64,000 nt of DNA from Psychrobacter immobilis (GCF_904846225.1 NZ_CAJGZJ010000001.1:248001-312000), one strand, 5' to 3'. Numbered from the stretch's first letter, positions 52,421 to 62,702 are shown. Numbers and translations: made by a program. Notes: generated by a model not told the origin, from the sequence alone.

Positions 52421-55372
52421 ATGGCAATTGGCTTATTTATTTTGGCAGTCATCATTCAATTAGCCATGGTTTTGGCCATCTTTTTGTTGTCCCTATCACG
52501 TGTCACTGGTAGCGTTGTCGCTCTTATTACCGTCATTATAACCGCCATCATCAGTCCTTGGTCGCTCATACTAGGCATACCGATAGCGCTACTTTGCTTG
52601 GTTTTACTCATTGCCCCGCTTCGCCAGTCTTTAATGACCAAGCCCGCCTATAAAGCATTGAGCGGCGCGATGCCTAGTATGAGCGATACGGAGCGTGAAG
52701 CGCTCGATGCGGGTACTAGCTGGTGGGAAAAAGAGCTGTTTATGGGTGCGCCTAACTGGGATACTTTTGCCAATTACCCTTACCCAGAGTTGTCAGAGGC
52801 AGAGCAAAGCTTTATTGATAACGAAGTAGAAACGCTCTGTGCCATGCTTGATGAATGGAAAATTCAGCATGAAGATAAAGATCTATCACCGGAAGCGTGG
52901 CAATTTATCAAAAGCAATGGCTTTTTAGGCTTGATTATTCCAAAAGAATTTGGTGGTCTAGCATTCAGCTCTTATGCGCAAAGCCGTATAATGAGTAAGA
53001 TTGCTTCTCGCTCACCGACTGCTGCGGTGACTTGTATGGTACCAAACTCGCTCGGCCCTGGTGAGCTGTTGATGCATTATGGTACGGATGAACAAAAGCA
53101 GCGTTGGCTACCCGGCCTTGCAAAAGGTGATGAAGTGCCTTGCTTTGGTTTGACGGGCCCCGAGGCAGGTTCCGACGCAGGCGCTATTCCTGATACCGGC
53201 GTGGTTTGTTATGGCATGCATGAGGGCGAGCAAGTGCTCGGTCTGCGTATGAACTTCTCGAAGCGTTGGATTACGCTAGCGCCTATCGCTACTGTCGTGG
53301 GCTTAGCATTTAAGATGCACGATCCTGAAGGCCTGCTTGGTGACCCGCAAAAAACTGATTACGGCATTACTTGTGCGCTGATTCCTGCTAGCCATAAAGG
53401 GGTAGTAACGGGCCCACGTCACAACCCAATCGGCTCGCCATTTATGAATGGTACGGTTGATGGTAAAGACGTCTTTATCCCATTAGATTACATCATCGGT
53501 GGTGTTGAAAATGCTGGTCGCGGTTGGCGCATGCTGATGGAGTGCTTGGGTGTTGGCCGTGGCATCTCTTTGCCTGCTCTATCAACTTCAGCGAGTGAAA
53601 TGACTTATTTATCTGTCGGCGCGTTTGCTAAAGTTCGCGAACAGTTTAAAATCTCAGTCGGTAAATTTGAAGGTGTACAGGACGCAACTAGCCGCATGGC
53701 AAGCAATACCTATATGCTAGAAGCGTTTCGTCATTTAGTCACTTGCGGACTGAATCAAGGTGGCACGCCATCAGTGATGACGGCAATGGCAAAGTACTAT
53801 GCGACTGAAACCATGCGTAATGTCGTCAATGACGGGATGGATGTCGTTGGTGGTCGTGCTGTACAAATGGGGCCACGTAACTTTTTGGCGACGCCTTATC
53901 AAGCGATTCCCGTATCCATCACGGTTGAGGGTGCCAATATTTTGACGCGCTCACTGATGATCTTTGGTCAAGGTGCCATGCGTTGCCATCCTTACTTATT
54001 TGATGAGCTACAATTGCTTCAAAGCGATGATAAAGAAGGCGCAATTAAAAAATTCGACACCCTTTTCTTCCGCCATTTGGGCTACACTTTTAATCGCGGA
54101 GCAAAAGCATTTATCGCAGGCTACGTCGGTGGTAGTAATAATGCACCAAGTTTCGCTGACAACTTCACTCGCCCTTACTATAAGCATATCAATCGCTTGA
54201 GTGCGAGTTTTGCTTTGACGGCTGATATGGCGTTGGGAATACTCGCTGGCGATTTAAAACGTAAAGAGATGCTCTCGGGGCGCTTAGCTGATATTCATGG
54301 TCATTTATTTATCACCACAGCTATTTTGCAATTTTATGAGCATGGTACCAAATCAGAGTCTGAACGCTTGCATGCCGAAGTGGCGCTTCAAAACAGCTTT
54401 TATACAATTCAAGAAGCCTTTTTATCACTCTTTGCCAATTTCCCAAATCGCATGGCAGCCAGTGTGGTTAGTTTTGTGACGTTCCCGAGTGGTCGTATCT
54501 TTACGCCACCAAGCGATGAGCTAAAGCGTCAGTTGGGTGATGTCTTTATGGACGATTTTGAGGCCAATCCATTTCGTGATTATCTCAAAACGATGGTTTA
54601 CTATAATACTGATGCAGACGATGTCACTGGGCGCATGGAACATGCTTATCAAACGCTGATCGCCATAGAACCTTTATGGCAGAAATTCAAAAAAGCAGAG
54701 CATAAAGACAGCTATGAAGGACTGACCTTTGAAGATCATGTGGTTTACGCCAGTCAAAACGAGGATATTACTCAAGAAGAAGCGGAAGTCCTCATTCAGT
54801 ATAATGCCTTACGCTTTGATTCGTTATTGACTGATGTATTTGACGAGCATCTCGCGCAAGCACTACAACGTGGCAATCCACACAGTCTTGATAATGCGGT
54901 ACAGCAGCTAACTGACTATGCCCAATTAAAAAATGAGGCGCAGGCCAGAAATGGTATTGTGACTGACAGTGATGTCGCGTCTGATAACTTGACAGCACCT
55001 ACGAGTACTGATGATAAGACTGGTGATGCCAATCCAAATCATGGTTATGAGAGTGATGGTGATGTGGAAATGGTGGCAGAGCAAGACACGGCTCAAGAAG
55101 TGCGGACTCAGACTAACTTTAGTGATTCTAATCCTGATGCCGAAGCGCTTGACCATCGCTACCGTGACGCAGAGTCACATTTGAGTGAGCGCATGAGTAA
55201 CAACCACAGTCAGAATAGATACAGTACGGGTCATCCCGAACAGGTAGACAATGCTGAAAAGCCTGAAAATGTAGAAGTCGCAAAAGACAAGGTAGAGAAT
55301 CCTTCTACCATTGATGCTAATAACAAGAAATTGCAAGACGGCCTACGTCGCGATGAAAGTGACAAGGTTTAG
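52421..55372 (+). CDS. fadE: Acyl-CoA dehydrogenase FadE with long C-terminal tail
   Basis: This 983-residue enzyme performs the first step of fatty-acid beta-oxidation. Three hydrophobic segments (residues 1-70) anchor it in the membrane. The dehydrogenase core includes SPTAAVTCMVPNSLGPGELL, CFGLTGPEAGSDAGAIPDTG, FSKRWITLAPIA and TVEGANILTRSL. The DUF1974 region covers about 500-780. E. coli FadE has 814 residues; here residues from about 845 form a Ser/Asp/Glu/Asn-rich tail with no recognisable fold. AAAGGAG lies 8 nt before the ATG. The stop codon lies in a 13-bp tandem repeat. Confidence 0.94.
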   Translation: MAIGLFILAVIIQLAMVLAIFLLSLSRVTGSVVALITVIITAIISPWSLILGIPIALLCLVLLIAPLRQSLMTKPAYKALSGAMPSMSDTEREALDAGTSWWEKELFMGAPNWDTFANYPYPELSEAEQSFIDNEVETLCAMLDEWKIQHEDKDLSPEAWQFIKSNGFLGLIIPKEFGGLAFSSYAQSRIMSKIASRSPTAAVTCMVPNSLGPGELLMHYGTDEQKQRWLPGLAKGDEVPCFGLTGPEAGSDAGAIPDTGVVCYGMHEGEQVLGLRMNFSKRWITLAPIATVVGLAFKMHDPEGLLGDPQKTDYGITCALIPASHKGVVTGPRHNPIGSPFMNGTVDGKDVFIPLDYIIGGVENAGRGWRMLMECLGVGRGISLPALSTSASEMTYLSVGAFAKVREQFKISVGKFEGVQDATSRMASNTYMLEAFRHLVTCGLNQGGTPSVMTAMAKYYATETMRNVVNDGMDVVGGRAVQMGPRNFLATPYQAIPVSITVEGANILTRSLMIFGQGAMRCHPYLFDELQLLQSDDKEGAIKKFDTLFFRHLGYTFNRGAKAFIAGYVGGSNNAPSFADNFTRPYYKHINRLSASFALTADMALGILAGDLKRKEMLSGRLADIHGHLFITTAILQFYEHGTKSESERLHAEVALQNSFYTIQEAFLSLFANFPNRMAASVVSFVTFPSGRIFTPPSDELKRQLGDVFMDDFEANPFRDYLKTMVYYNTDADDVTGRMEHAYQTLIAIEPLWQKFKKAEHKDSYEGLTFEDHVVYASQNEDITQEEAEVLIQYNALRFDSLLTDVFDEHLAQALQRGNPHSLDNAVQQLTDYAQLKNEAQARNGIVTDSDVASDNLTAPTSTDDKTGDANPNHGYESDGDVEMVAEQDTAQEVRTQTNFSDSNPDAEALDHRYRDAESHLSERMSNNHSQNRYSTGHPEQVDNAEKPENVEVAKDKVENPSTIDANNKKLQDGLRRDESDKV

Positions 55373-55396
55373 TGACAAATTTTAGTGACAAGGTTT
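55358..55396. repeat. 13-bp tandem repeat spanning the fadE stop codon
   Basis: Three units of AGTGACAAGGTTT run across the TAG stop of fadE (the middle unit reads AGTGACAAATTTT). Since 13 is not a multiple of three, unit changes upstream of the stop would alter the C-terminus. Confidence 0.88.
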
Positions 55397-55468
55397 AGAG
55401 AGGTTTAAAAGGGTTAAGACCATTAGCCTGCTTAAACTCTTAAATAATATCTTTTAATCCTTTATTCT

Positions 55469-55502
55469 TAAAAAGACTGTCCAGCTTGGGCAGTCTTTTT
55501 TG
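55469..55502 (+). terminator. Terminator downstream of fadE
   Basis: The stem AAAAAGACTG/CAGTCTTTTT has an 11-nt loop and a T-run. It lies about 100 bp after the fadE stop. Confidence 0.88.
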
Positions 55503-56066
55503 TTTATAAAATTTGTCCTTATCAAGTAAATTTCCCTTTAGAAAGCCTCTCTCAAAAATCCCCACCTCTCTTTAACAGGGTTATCTTATCTATAGTTTCT
55601 TGTTGAGCACCAAAATTTTTGGGGCTGAGCACAGAATATTTACGTTTTTCTTACATGATATTCTCGGTTACGATGATGCTACCTTATTTAGAAATAATGA
55701 AAAAAATTTATGAACTAATCGTCTTGTCATTTTTCTATACGATATGAAAGCCGTTCGCATCAAAAAACGCATTCTCTAACTAAAGAGGTATTGATAGTTT
55801 CAATACCTCTTATTGGCCCTGCTCTTTTCATTACTATTTCTACACCAATGAGACAGCACAATTTCTGATGTTTGATGAATAAAACTGACTGAATTTAATT
55901 TATATTTAAAAACTTATAGGAGTGAGTTGCGCTGCGTTCCGTTGACAAAAACATGATTGTAAGAGACTAATATATAAAAAGCCAAATCAATGGAAAGATA
56001 AGAGATAGCACAGTTGTATATAAAATATTGCACGACTTAACACTATAAACATCAAGGATCGAGGGT
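55503..56066. other. Long intergenic region with two palindromes
   Basis: This is a 560-bp stretch without a convincing gene. It holds CCAAAATTTTTGG between two GAGCAC copies (55605-55632). It also holds an 11-bp inverted repeat AAGAGGTATTG/CAATACCTCTT with a 7-nt loop at 55783-55811, not followed by a T-run. The last 100 bp should contain the symporter promoter. Confidence 0.5.
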
Positions 56067-57440
56067 ATGTGGAAAAATTTGGGGCTGACAGGTAAGATTA
56101 TTGTTGCAATGATACTCGGTATTATACTGGGTTTATTTATAAACTATTCAGGACTAAACGCTGAAGGCAGTTTCGTTAATACGTATATTACAAACGGTTT
56201 TCTCGCGATTGTTGGCAAGCTCTTTGTTAATTCACTAAAAATGTTGGTCGTACCTTTAGTACTTATTTCACTGATTTGCGGTGTTTGCGGCATTGGTGAT
56301 ATTCGCTTACTTGGTCGTATTGGTGGTAAGACGTTTTTCATTTATATGACGACAACGGCATTAGCAATTGCCACTGCGATTGGGCTTGGTATTGTGTTCG
56401 GTATCGGTAAAGGTATGGACATCGGTACTGACGCCGCGTTTGAAGCTCAGTCAGCACCACCATTATTAGATGTATTTTCTAATATTATTCCATCAAACCC
56501 CATCAGTGCGATGGCGAATGGCGATATGCTATCGATTATTTTCTTTGCTATCCTAATCGGTATCAGTATTTTGATGGTTGGTAAGCCTGCTAAGGGCTTG
56601 GTACAAAGCTTGGAGCTTATCAATGAAGTCATCCTAAAAATGGTGACAATCATTATGAACCTTGCACCATACGGTGTATTTGCACTATTGACTAAAGCGA
56701 TGGCTGAGCTTGGTTTAGACCTTATTTGGTCGTTACTTGGTTATGTTGCCGTACTGATTGGCTCATTGGCTTTCCACTTCTTTATCACCATGATGATTGT
56801 GCTCAAGCTTTTTTCAGGCTTATCGATCAAGACTTTCTTGACAAAAATGCGTGAAGTTCAAATTTTTGCCTTTAGTACGTCAAGCTCGAATGCGACGATC
56901 CCTATTACCTTGCGTACCGTCACCAAACGTATGGGGGTTGATAACTCAGTCGCGTCATTTACCGTTCCTTTTGGCGCGACCATCAATATGGATGGTACGG
57001 CCATCATGCAAGGTACGGCGACCATTTTCATTGCCAATATTTATGGTATTGATTTGGGCGTGACCGACTATCTGATTGTTATCCTTATGTCCGTCTTGGC
57101 ATCTGTTGGTACTGCTGGCGTGCCAGGTGTTGGTCTAATTATGTTGTCCATGGTATTTGCTCAAGTCGGCTTACCTATTGAAGGTATTGGTCTTATTTTA
57201 GGTGTGGATCGTATTCTTGATATGTTGCGTACCGCAGTGAACGTCGGTGGTGATGCAGCAGTGACGGCTATTGTGGCAAAGTCAGAAAACAAAATGGATC
57301 TGGCTATTTATAATGATCCTGATGCTGGTGCCAAAGACGTATTCGATGGTCATATCGATGAGGACAATGAGCGTGAATTCTCTGAAGTCTTTAATGATGG
57401 GATCATGGGTAGTGAGTACAATGATGTGGATCGTCGATAA
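56067..57440 (+). CDS. Dicarboxylate/amino acid:cation symporter (DAACS family)
   Basis: This 457-residue protein has the GltP/DctA fold. The serine-rich re-entrant motif AFSTSSSNATIPITL lies near residue 270. PFGATINMDGTAIMQG lies near 305, and ASVGTAGVPGVGLIML near 350. RILDMLRTAVNVGGDAAV supplies the substrate-binding Asp and Asn. It imports glutamate/aspartate or C4-dicarboxylates with Na+ or H+. I cannot separate these by eye. GAGGG lies 3-4 nt before the ATG, with GGATCGAGGG as a broader ribosome site. The C-terminal 35 residues are acidic. It is a single gene with its own terminator. Confidence 0.92.
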   Translation: MWKNLGLTGKIIVAMILGIILGLFINYSGLNAEGSFVNTYITNGFLAIVGKLFVNSLKMLVVPLVLISLICGVCGIGDIRLLGRIGGKTFFIYMTTTALAIATAIGLGIVFGIGKGMDIGTDAAFEAQSAPPLLDVFSNIIPSNPISAMANGDMLSIIFFAILIGISILMVGKPAKGLVQSLELINEVILKMVTIIMNLAPYGVFALLTKAMAELGLDLIWSLLGYVAVLIGSLAFHFFITMMIVLKLFSGLSIKTFLTKMREVQIFAFSTSSSNATIPITLRTVTKRMGVDNSVASFTVPFGATINMDGTAIMQGTATIFIANIYGIDLGVTDYLIVILMSVLASVGTAGVPGVGLIMLSMVFAQVGLPIEGIGLILGVDRILDMLRTAVNVGGDAAVTAIVAKSENKMDLAIYNDPDAGAKDVFDGHIDEDNEREFSEVFNDGIMGSEYNDVDRR

Positions 57441-57468
57441 TGATTCAAATTGAATAAATATTAATAAG

Positions 57469-57503
57469 AAAAAACCTCAGTCACATTGGCTGAGGTTTTT
57501 TTA
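57469..57503. terminator. Terminator between symporter and TauE-type gene
   Basis: The stem AAAAACCTCAG/CTGAGGTTTTT has a 9-nt loop with A-run before and T-run after. It could serve both convergent genes. Confidence 0.9.
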
Positions 57504-57573
57504 TGTACGACTATGTCGGCTAAACGATTTTGGCGCTGCTTATTATACTTTTCAGGTTTGATGTAGTGACTTA

Positions 57574-58329
57574 TCACCCCATCACGTATTTGGTTATCAT
57601 CGCCAAACACACCAGTACAATCAATGGTCGAATCAGCTTACTACCGCCTTTGACCACCATATGAGAACCGAAATATGCCCCTACGGCTTGCCCAACCATC
57701 ATCGCCAGTCCCACTTTCCACAAAACGTTGCCGCCCAAGATAAAAAATATCAGCGAGCCAATATTGGTAGAGAGATTCAACACTTTTGCAGCGCCTGTCG
57801 CTTCGATAATCTGACGACCACGCAAAGCCACATTACCCAGCGCAAAGAACATTCCGGTTCCTGGGCCGATATAACCATCATAAAAACCAATTAATGGCGC
57901 AGCGACTTTTTGCCATGTACTTTCTGAAATACGCGGTGTCGCCTCTACCTCGCCAAGTTTAGGAGCAAACAACGTATAAATACCAATAGCCGCAATCAAA
58001 AAAGGAATCAGCTTTTCAAGCAGATCCGGCGGTGACATTTGCACCGCAATCGTCCCGATGACCGAACCAATAAAAGCGGCAATAATAGCAACCTTGATGC
58101 GCTGAGGTTTGATGACGCCTTTTCTAATCATCGTAACGGACGCTGCTAATGCACCCGCAGCCGCTTGTAATTTATTGGTGCCTAGCGTCAAGACAGGTGG
58201 CACATTGGCAAGCAGCAAGGCGGGTATGGTCAACAAACCGCCACCACCAGCGATAGCGTCGATAAAGCCTGCCAACGCTGCCACAGCGGTGAGCATTAAA
58301 ATAATCTCTAAAGAGAGCGAGACGTCCAT
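57574..58329 (-). CDS. TauE/SafE (TSUP) membrane transporter 2, YfcA-like
   Basis: This protein of about 251 residues has eight hydrophobic segments. Its signature blocks are AALAGFIDAIAGGGGLLTIPALLL near residue 20, LGTNKLQAAAGALAASVTMI, and GFYDGYIGPGTGMFFALG near 150. This is the YfcA-like branch of TSUP, distinct from the copy at 48994-49776. The substrate is unknown. ATG 58329 is chosen because AAGG lies 9 nt upstream; the longer frame starts TTG. Confidence 0.88.
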   Translation of the reverse strand: MDVSLSLEIILMLTAVAALAGFIDAIAGGGGLLTIPALLLANVPPVLTLGTNKLQAAAGALAASVTMIRKGVIKPQRIKVAIIAAFIGSVIGTIAVQMSPPDLLEKLIPFLIAAIGIYTLFAPKLGEVEATPRISESTWQKVAAPLIGFYDGYIGPGTGMFFALGNVALRGRQIIEATGAAKVLNLSTNIGSLIFFILGGNVLWKVGLAMMVGQAVGAYFGSHMVVKGGSKLIRPLIVLVCLAMITKYVMG

Positions 58330-58344
58330 GACACTGACCTTCAA

Positions 58345-58784
58345 AATTTATAATAAAAAAGAAAAAGCTTTAAAAAGCCAAACGGAAATGTCGCTATTGG
58401 TTGGGCAGTAGCATTGCTAACTTGTATTAAAGCGCTCACTGAGCTTTATGTCACGTCGCTCATTATAAAGATAAAACCGTAAAAAAATCCAAAAACCCAG
58501 CAAATTCTGCTAAATTTGTTTAGGGCATGTTCAATATTCGACCTAGGCGGCGTTGACCTAAAAAATTTTAACGACTTGCAACTACTTTGTCGGTTATATC
58601 CCCTTTATAATATCGCTATCACGAATATATTCTGACGTACTGATAACTTTTGGTTAGTGTATTTTGTTGTCTATATGAATAAGAGTATGAGAAACTGTTC
58701 CTATCTGTCTGCCACCTCGTTATAAGCGGTGGCATAGATACTTGAAATTATTTTAATAAATTGTATTTAGCAAATGAGGATGAT
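58345..58784. other. Intergenic region upstream of nhaA
   Basis: This 440-bp stretch separates divergent genes. TTAGGGCATGTTCAATATT at 58520-58538 loosely resembles a MITE end but has no partner. No gene is visible. The nhaA promoter lies here. Confidence 0.45.
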
Positions 58785-59987
58785 ATGGCAATACGAAGGA
58801 TTAAGGCGTTTTTTCAATTTGAGGCAGCAGGCGGCATTGTTTTAGCATTGGCCGCCGTTGCTGCAATGATCGTTGCCAACTCCCCTCTCAATGTATGGTA
58901 CGAAAGCTTTATCCACGCACCTGTCGCCATTCAAATCGGCGAATTCGCGATTGCCAAAGATGCTCATCACTGGATCAATGACGGTCTGATGGCGATTTTC
59001 TTTTTCTTAGTTGGTCTTGAGCTCAAGCGTGAAGTTTTGATCGGTGAACTCTCTAACGTCAAACAAATCATTTTGCCAGCGGGTGCAGCACTGGGCGGCA
59101 TGATTATGCCAGCAGTGGTTTACCTGCTCTTTAATTATAATGAGCCTGAGTTTTGGAAAGGGTGGGCCATTCCTGCAGCGACTGATATTGCGTTTGCCCT
59201 CGGTATATTGAGCCTACTCGGTAACCGCGTCCCTAACTCCCTAAAAGTGTTTTTGGTATCCATCGCTATTTTTGATGATATTGGTGCAATTTTAATTATT
59301 GCCTTATTTTATACCAGTGATTTGTCGTTAGGGTCATTGGCAGTGGCGGGCCTATGTCTGCCGTTCTTGTATCTTCTTAATCGCCGCAACGTTACCAATA
59401 TCACGCCGTATCTACTCATCGGTGTCATCATGTGGATTGCAGTGCTCAAATCTGGTATCCATGCCACCTTGGCAGGGGTAGTCTTAGCTTTATTTATTCC
59501 GATGTTTGATCGTACCGATCCTGAGCATTCCCCAGTTGAAGAGCTGGAGCATGATTTACACAACACGGTGGCCTTCGGTATCTTGCCATTGTTCGCGTTT
59601 GCCAACGCGGGTATCTCTCTCAAAGGCGCAGGCTTCGCTGAATTATTCCATTCTGTGCCACTTGGTATTGCGGCTGGTTTATTCATCGGTAAGCAACTAG
59701 GCGTGATGATTATGTGCTGGTTGATATTTAAGCTTGGCCTCTCAACCATGCCAAAAGGTATGAATTACAAGCAAATCTACGGTGCTGCTCTATTATGCGG
59801 CGTGGGCTTTACCATGAGCTTGTTCATCGGTGGCTTGGCATTTGCTGGTGACACCCCAATGTTCGATGAGCGCCTAGGTATTATCATGGGCTCGATTGTC
59901 TCTGGTATCGCAGGTTATATCATGCTCAAGGTGAGCCTAAAAGACAATGTCAGCGGCACATCGGTAGATTTGACTCGTCCGCATTGA
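58785..59987 (+). CDS. nhaA: Na+/H+ antiporter NhaA
   Basis: This antiporter of about 400 residues has ten to twelve membrane helices. The key block [15 protein letters not shown] holds the Asp equivalent to E. coli D133. [19 protein letters not shown] holds the ion-binding pair of Asp (D163/D164). [15 protein letters not shown] and [15 protein letters not shown] are conserved. It exports Na+ in exchange for protons, suiting a salt-exposed host. Start ATG 58785 follows GAGG by 5 nt; the longer frame starts TTG. Confidence 0.95.
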   Translation: MAIRRIKAFFQFEAAGGIVLALAAVAAMIVANSPLNVWYESFIHAPVAIQIGEFAIAKDAHHWINDGLMAIFFFLVGLELKREVLIGELSNVKQIILPAGAALGGMIMPAVVYLLFNYNEPEFWKGWAIPAATDIAFALGILSLLGNRVPNSLKVFLVSIAIFDDIGAILIIALFYTSDLSLGSLAVAGLCLPFLYLLNRRNVTNITPYLLIGVIMWIAVLKSGIHATLAGVVLALFIPMFDRTDPEHSPVEELEHDLHNTVAFGILPLFAFANAGISLKGAGFAELFHSVPLGIAAGLFIGKQLGVMIMCWLIFKLGLSTMPKGMNYKQIYGAALLCGVGFTMSLFIGGLAFAGDTPMFDERLGIIMGSIVSGIAGYIMLKVSLKDNVSGTSVDLTRPH

Positions 59988-60020
59988 GGCAAGGCCTAAT
60001 CATAAGAGCAATTGATAAAT

Positions 60021-61391
60021 ATGGATTCAATTAATATGACGAATAAAGAGTCTGCGAATACGTTAAACAAACAACCGCTAGCAGACTCTTATCAGCGTCA
60101 TGGACGTACCACTGCTGTCGATGACCATAGTGATCTGCAAGTTTTAAGGCGGATTAAGCGTTATTTATTGCCAAAAGACTTTGCTATCTCACAAGATTCA
60201 CTCAATGAGATGGTCGCCGGTTACGATATTGGCGACCCATTAGCAGATGCTTTAGCTGCCGATGGTATTCGTTTTGCCAATCCTTTGCAGCAACATATCA
60301 TTACTAGCATCAGTAATAATACCAATATCAGCAATAATACCAAGGACGATCTCAAAAACAATTCGTCTTTTAGCGCGTTAACCGAGCAGTTTAGTAGCCA
60401 CCCTGACTGGTTCGATCCCAAGCTTGCACAAATTGGTGCAGTCGCCTATCGACGCTACCCACTGATGTTGATTTGGCTCTTGCGTAATGTCGCGCTGATG
60501 GCAGGTTATAGTATTCCTGCGCTCTCGCTGCCACTGATTCAGACTGGCGCACTGATGCACGATGCTCTACCACGCCTGATGCGTACCTATGCTTATATCC
60601 TAGCCGTCTCTGAGCACCCACAATCGAATATGAGTGCGCGTCATGATCGCAAGCCTATTGAGCAAGTATTGGCCATTGGCTCTGAAGGATGGCGGCAATC
60701 TATCAAGGTACGTCAAATTCATACCTTAGTCCGTCGAAACCTACTCAACGGAAAAGGCAATGCTGCTAAAGGCGTCATAGCGGAGATCGATCAGCATCAC
60801 AATCCTGATGGTAGCTGGAATACGGCCTATTGGGGTGTGCCGATTAATCAGACCGATATGATTGCCACCCATTTGCAGTTTTCATTGTTGATTATGCGCG
60901 GACTACGGCTGCTTGGCGCACGCATTAGCAAGGAGGAAGCCGAAGGTATTTTGCATCTATGGAACCTTGCCAGCTATTGGATGGGAGTTGATCTACAGCG
61001 CCTACCAAAGAATGAGGCGGCATCTTGGGAGTGGTTATATACGTATTTATCCATTCAGCAGCTTGATTTTAAAATGGGACAACCATTGGCAAAAGCCTTA
61101 CATGACTTACCGCGTCAGCTTATGGGTGAGGACAATCGCCGAGGTCGCTTTGTGGAGATGGTCAATGCCAGCGTGACGCGTACCTTAGTCGGCGATGATA
61201 TTGGCGATGGATTGGATTTACCAAAATCAAAGATACGTTTTGGCGTACTGTCCTCCGTGCCCATCTTGTTTGCACTTGATACAGCACGCCAGCACAATCA
61301 AACTGTTGATAAAAAATTAGAAGCATTCCGTGCCAAACGCCAAGACAATATGAACTGGTGGCTAAAGAAAAATGATGACTACTATAAATAA
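60021..61391 (+). CDS. DUF2236/MpaB-type oxygenase family protein
   Basis: This protein of about 456 residues matches the MpaB/latex-clearing-protein-like DUF2236 family. Visible family blocks are IKVRQIHTLVRRNL near residue 230 and WGVPINQTDMIATHLQFS near 280, both carrying haem-ligand-type histidines, plus EAEGILHLWNLASYWMGVD. Relatives are haem enzymes, but no substrate is suggested here. An Asn-rich insertion (ISNNTNISNNTKDDLKNNSS, about 98-117) comes from local DNA repeats. It starts 33 bp after nhaA. ATG 60021 is preferred over TTG 60012. Confidence 0.82.
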   Translation: MDSINMTNKESANTLNKQPLADSYQRHGRTTAVDDHSDLQVLRRIKRYLLPKDFAISQDSLNEMVAGYDIGDPLADALAADGIRFANPLQQHIITSISNNTNISNNTKDDLKNNSSFSALTEQFSSHPDWFDPKLAQIGAVAYRRYPLMLIWLLRNVALMAGYSIPALSLPLIQTGALMHDALPRLMRTYAYILAVSEHPQSNMSARHDRKPIEQVLAIGSEGWRQSIKVRQIHTLVRRNLLNGKGNAAKGVIAEIDQHHNPDGSWNTAYWGVPINQTDMIATHLQFSLLIMRGLRLLGARISKEEAEGILHLWNLASYWMGVDLQRLPKNEAASWEWLYTYLSIQQLDFKMGQPLAKALHDLPRQLMGEDNRRGRFVEMVNASVTRTLVGDDIGDGLDLPKSKIRFGVLSSVPILFALDTARQHNQTVDKKLEAFRAKRQDNMNWWLKKNDDYYK

Positions 61392-61498
61392 TTATCGGTA
61401 TAAATAAGTACCGATATAGATAGATACAGAACCTAAGAAATAGCCCATCAAAGTTACCAACAAAACCTTCCGAGAGGCGACCATTAAGCAATAAAGAA

Positions 61499-61534
61499 TC
61501 AATTCAAGCGATTGTATTTAAATGAAGACACGCC
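61499..61534. mobile_element. Internally deleted MITE remnant
   Basis: TCAATTCAAGCGATTGTAT from one MITE end is joined at AAATG to GAAGACACGCC from the other end. The AAATG occurs at both breakpoints in the full copies, so deletion between short direct repeats explains the 36-bp remnant. Confidence 0.75.
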
Positions 61535-61547
61535 TAGTTAAGACCCT

Positions 61548-62285
61548 CTAAAGACGGGTATTCTGTATGCGGTAATACCATTCAAGCTGCCGATCAAAGC
61601 CTGTTTCTAGCAAACTGGCAATGACTCGCCCAGTCAGACCCCAGACTGTCTCACCATCAACTTGCCAGCTGGGGGTGAGCATGGTCGCGGTTTGATCTTG
61701 CATTGTGTACTCTACCGCATACTCGACCGTAGGCTGAGTAAGTAACGACTCAAAATCTGCCCAAAATATGCGTGAGATTTCTCCTGGTTCGGGCACAAGT
61801 ACCAAATCTGGTGCAATGAGCGCCACAATTGGGCGTACACTCATGCCACTTTTTGACGTTTGTATAGGCAGTTGACCGAGCAATTGGACTTTATTAGGTG
61901 GCAGCGCTGTCTCCTCGCAAGCTTCGCGTAAGGCAGTAACGACATTATTACCATCGCTTACTTCATACTTACCACCTGCACAGGACACTTCACCAGCATG
62001 GCTATTCATATGTGCGGCGCGGCGTGTCAGTAGTAGTTTAGGATGGCGTTCATGAGTGATAGCCACCAGTATTGATGCATCTGCAATCGGTGTCTGATAT
62101 AGGCTATCTAAAATTCGCGCACTATGAGAGGTATCATAAGCGTTATATAACGCTGGACTGGTAACTGCATTTAACGTCTCACATTGTATCCGCTCAGCCA
62201 ATTTTCTGAGCGTTGGATAACGAATAAACGTTGGCACAGCGACTGACAATTCATCAAAAATTATAGACTGTGTGGGAAGTAACAT
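61548..62285 (-). CDS. CoA-pyrophosphatase type Nudix hydrolase
   Basis: This 245-residue protein has a Nudix box GGKYEVSDGNNVVTALREACEETAL near residues 108-132. Before it comes the UPF0035-type block RRAAHMNSHAGEVSCAGG, which resembles NudL/YeaB enzymes that cleave coenzyme A and its derivatives. The usual FPGG of that block reads CAGG here. No export signal is seen, so it is cytoplasmic. It is a single gene on the minus strand. Confidence 0.85.
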   Translation of the reverse strand: MLLPTQSIIFDELSVAVPTFIRYPTLRKLAERIQCETLNAVTSPALYNAYDTSHSARILDSLYQTPIADASILVAITHERHPKLLLTRRAAHMNSHAGEVSCAGGKYEVSDGNNVVTALREACEETALPPNKVQLLGQLPIQTSKSGMSVRPIVALIAPDLVLVPEPGEISRIFWADFESLLTQPTVEYAVEYTMQDQTATMLTPSWQVDGETVWGLTGRVIASLLETGFDRQLEWYYRIQNTRL

Positions 62286-62702
62286 TATAATTGCCCTGTA
62301 TTTTTATCAGTGTTCCATCTCAACACGATAGGCTTTGCATAAATAAAATCTCAAAAAATAAAACGTATCGTGAGTCAAATATCTAAATTTATCAAATTTT
62401 ATTTAGTATGTGTTGATAGTCAAGCCTAGCGCAAACTGGCGACGACTGCCTACACTTTATGTGACTGAGCTGCTCTATAAGTTGCTCTCACCATTGCACT
62501 GTAAAACATAAATCACTAATATCGCAAAAATGTGCTGTTTTTGTCATCTATGTCAGTACGCTCAGAATTTGTGTTATCTTAAGATTAAAACCTATTGTTA
62601 GATAAAAGACCAATAGGCTGTCGTCATACTATTACTATAGAACGAAAACGATTATTCTCAAAATAACCCCATTCTCATTTGTCATTACATAAGGCAGCTT
62701 AT
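62286..62702. other. Divergent intergenic region between two Nudix genes
   Basis: This 417-bp AT-rich spacer holds the promoters of both divergent Nudix genes. No repeat or small gene was recognised. Confidence 0.5.

Noticed and set aside
55783-55811. 11-bp inverted repeat as a terminator
   Set aside because: No T-run on either side close to the stem; role left open as part of the intergenic entry.
58520-58540. AGGGCATGTTCAATATT as another MITE copy
   Set aside because: Only one loosely matching end; no partner inverted end within 250 bp.
59309-59749. Minus-strand frame of 146 codons inside nhaA
   Set aside because: Antisense to a clearly conserved antiporter; no ribosome site or family match.
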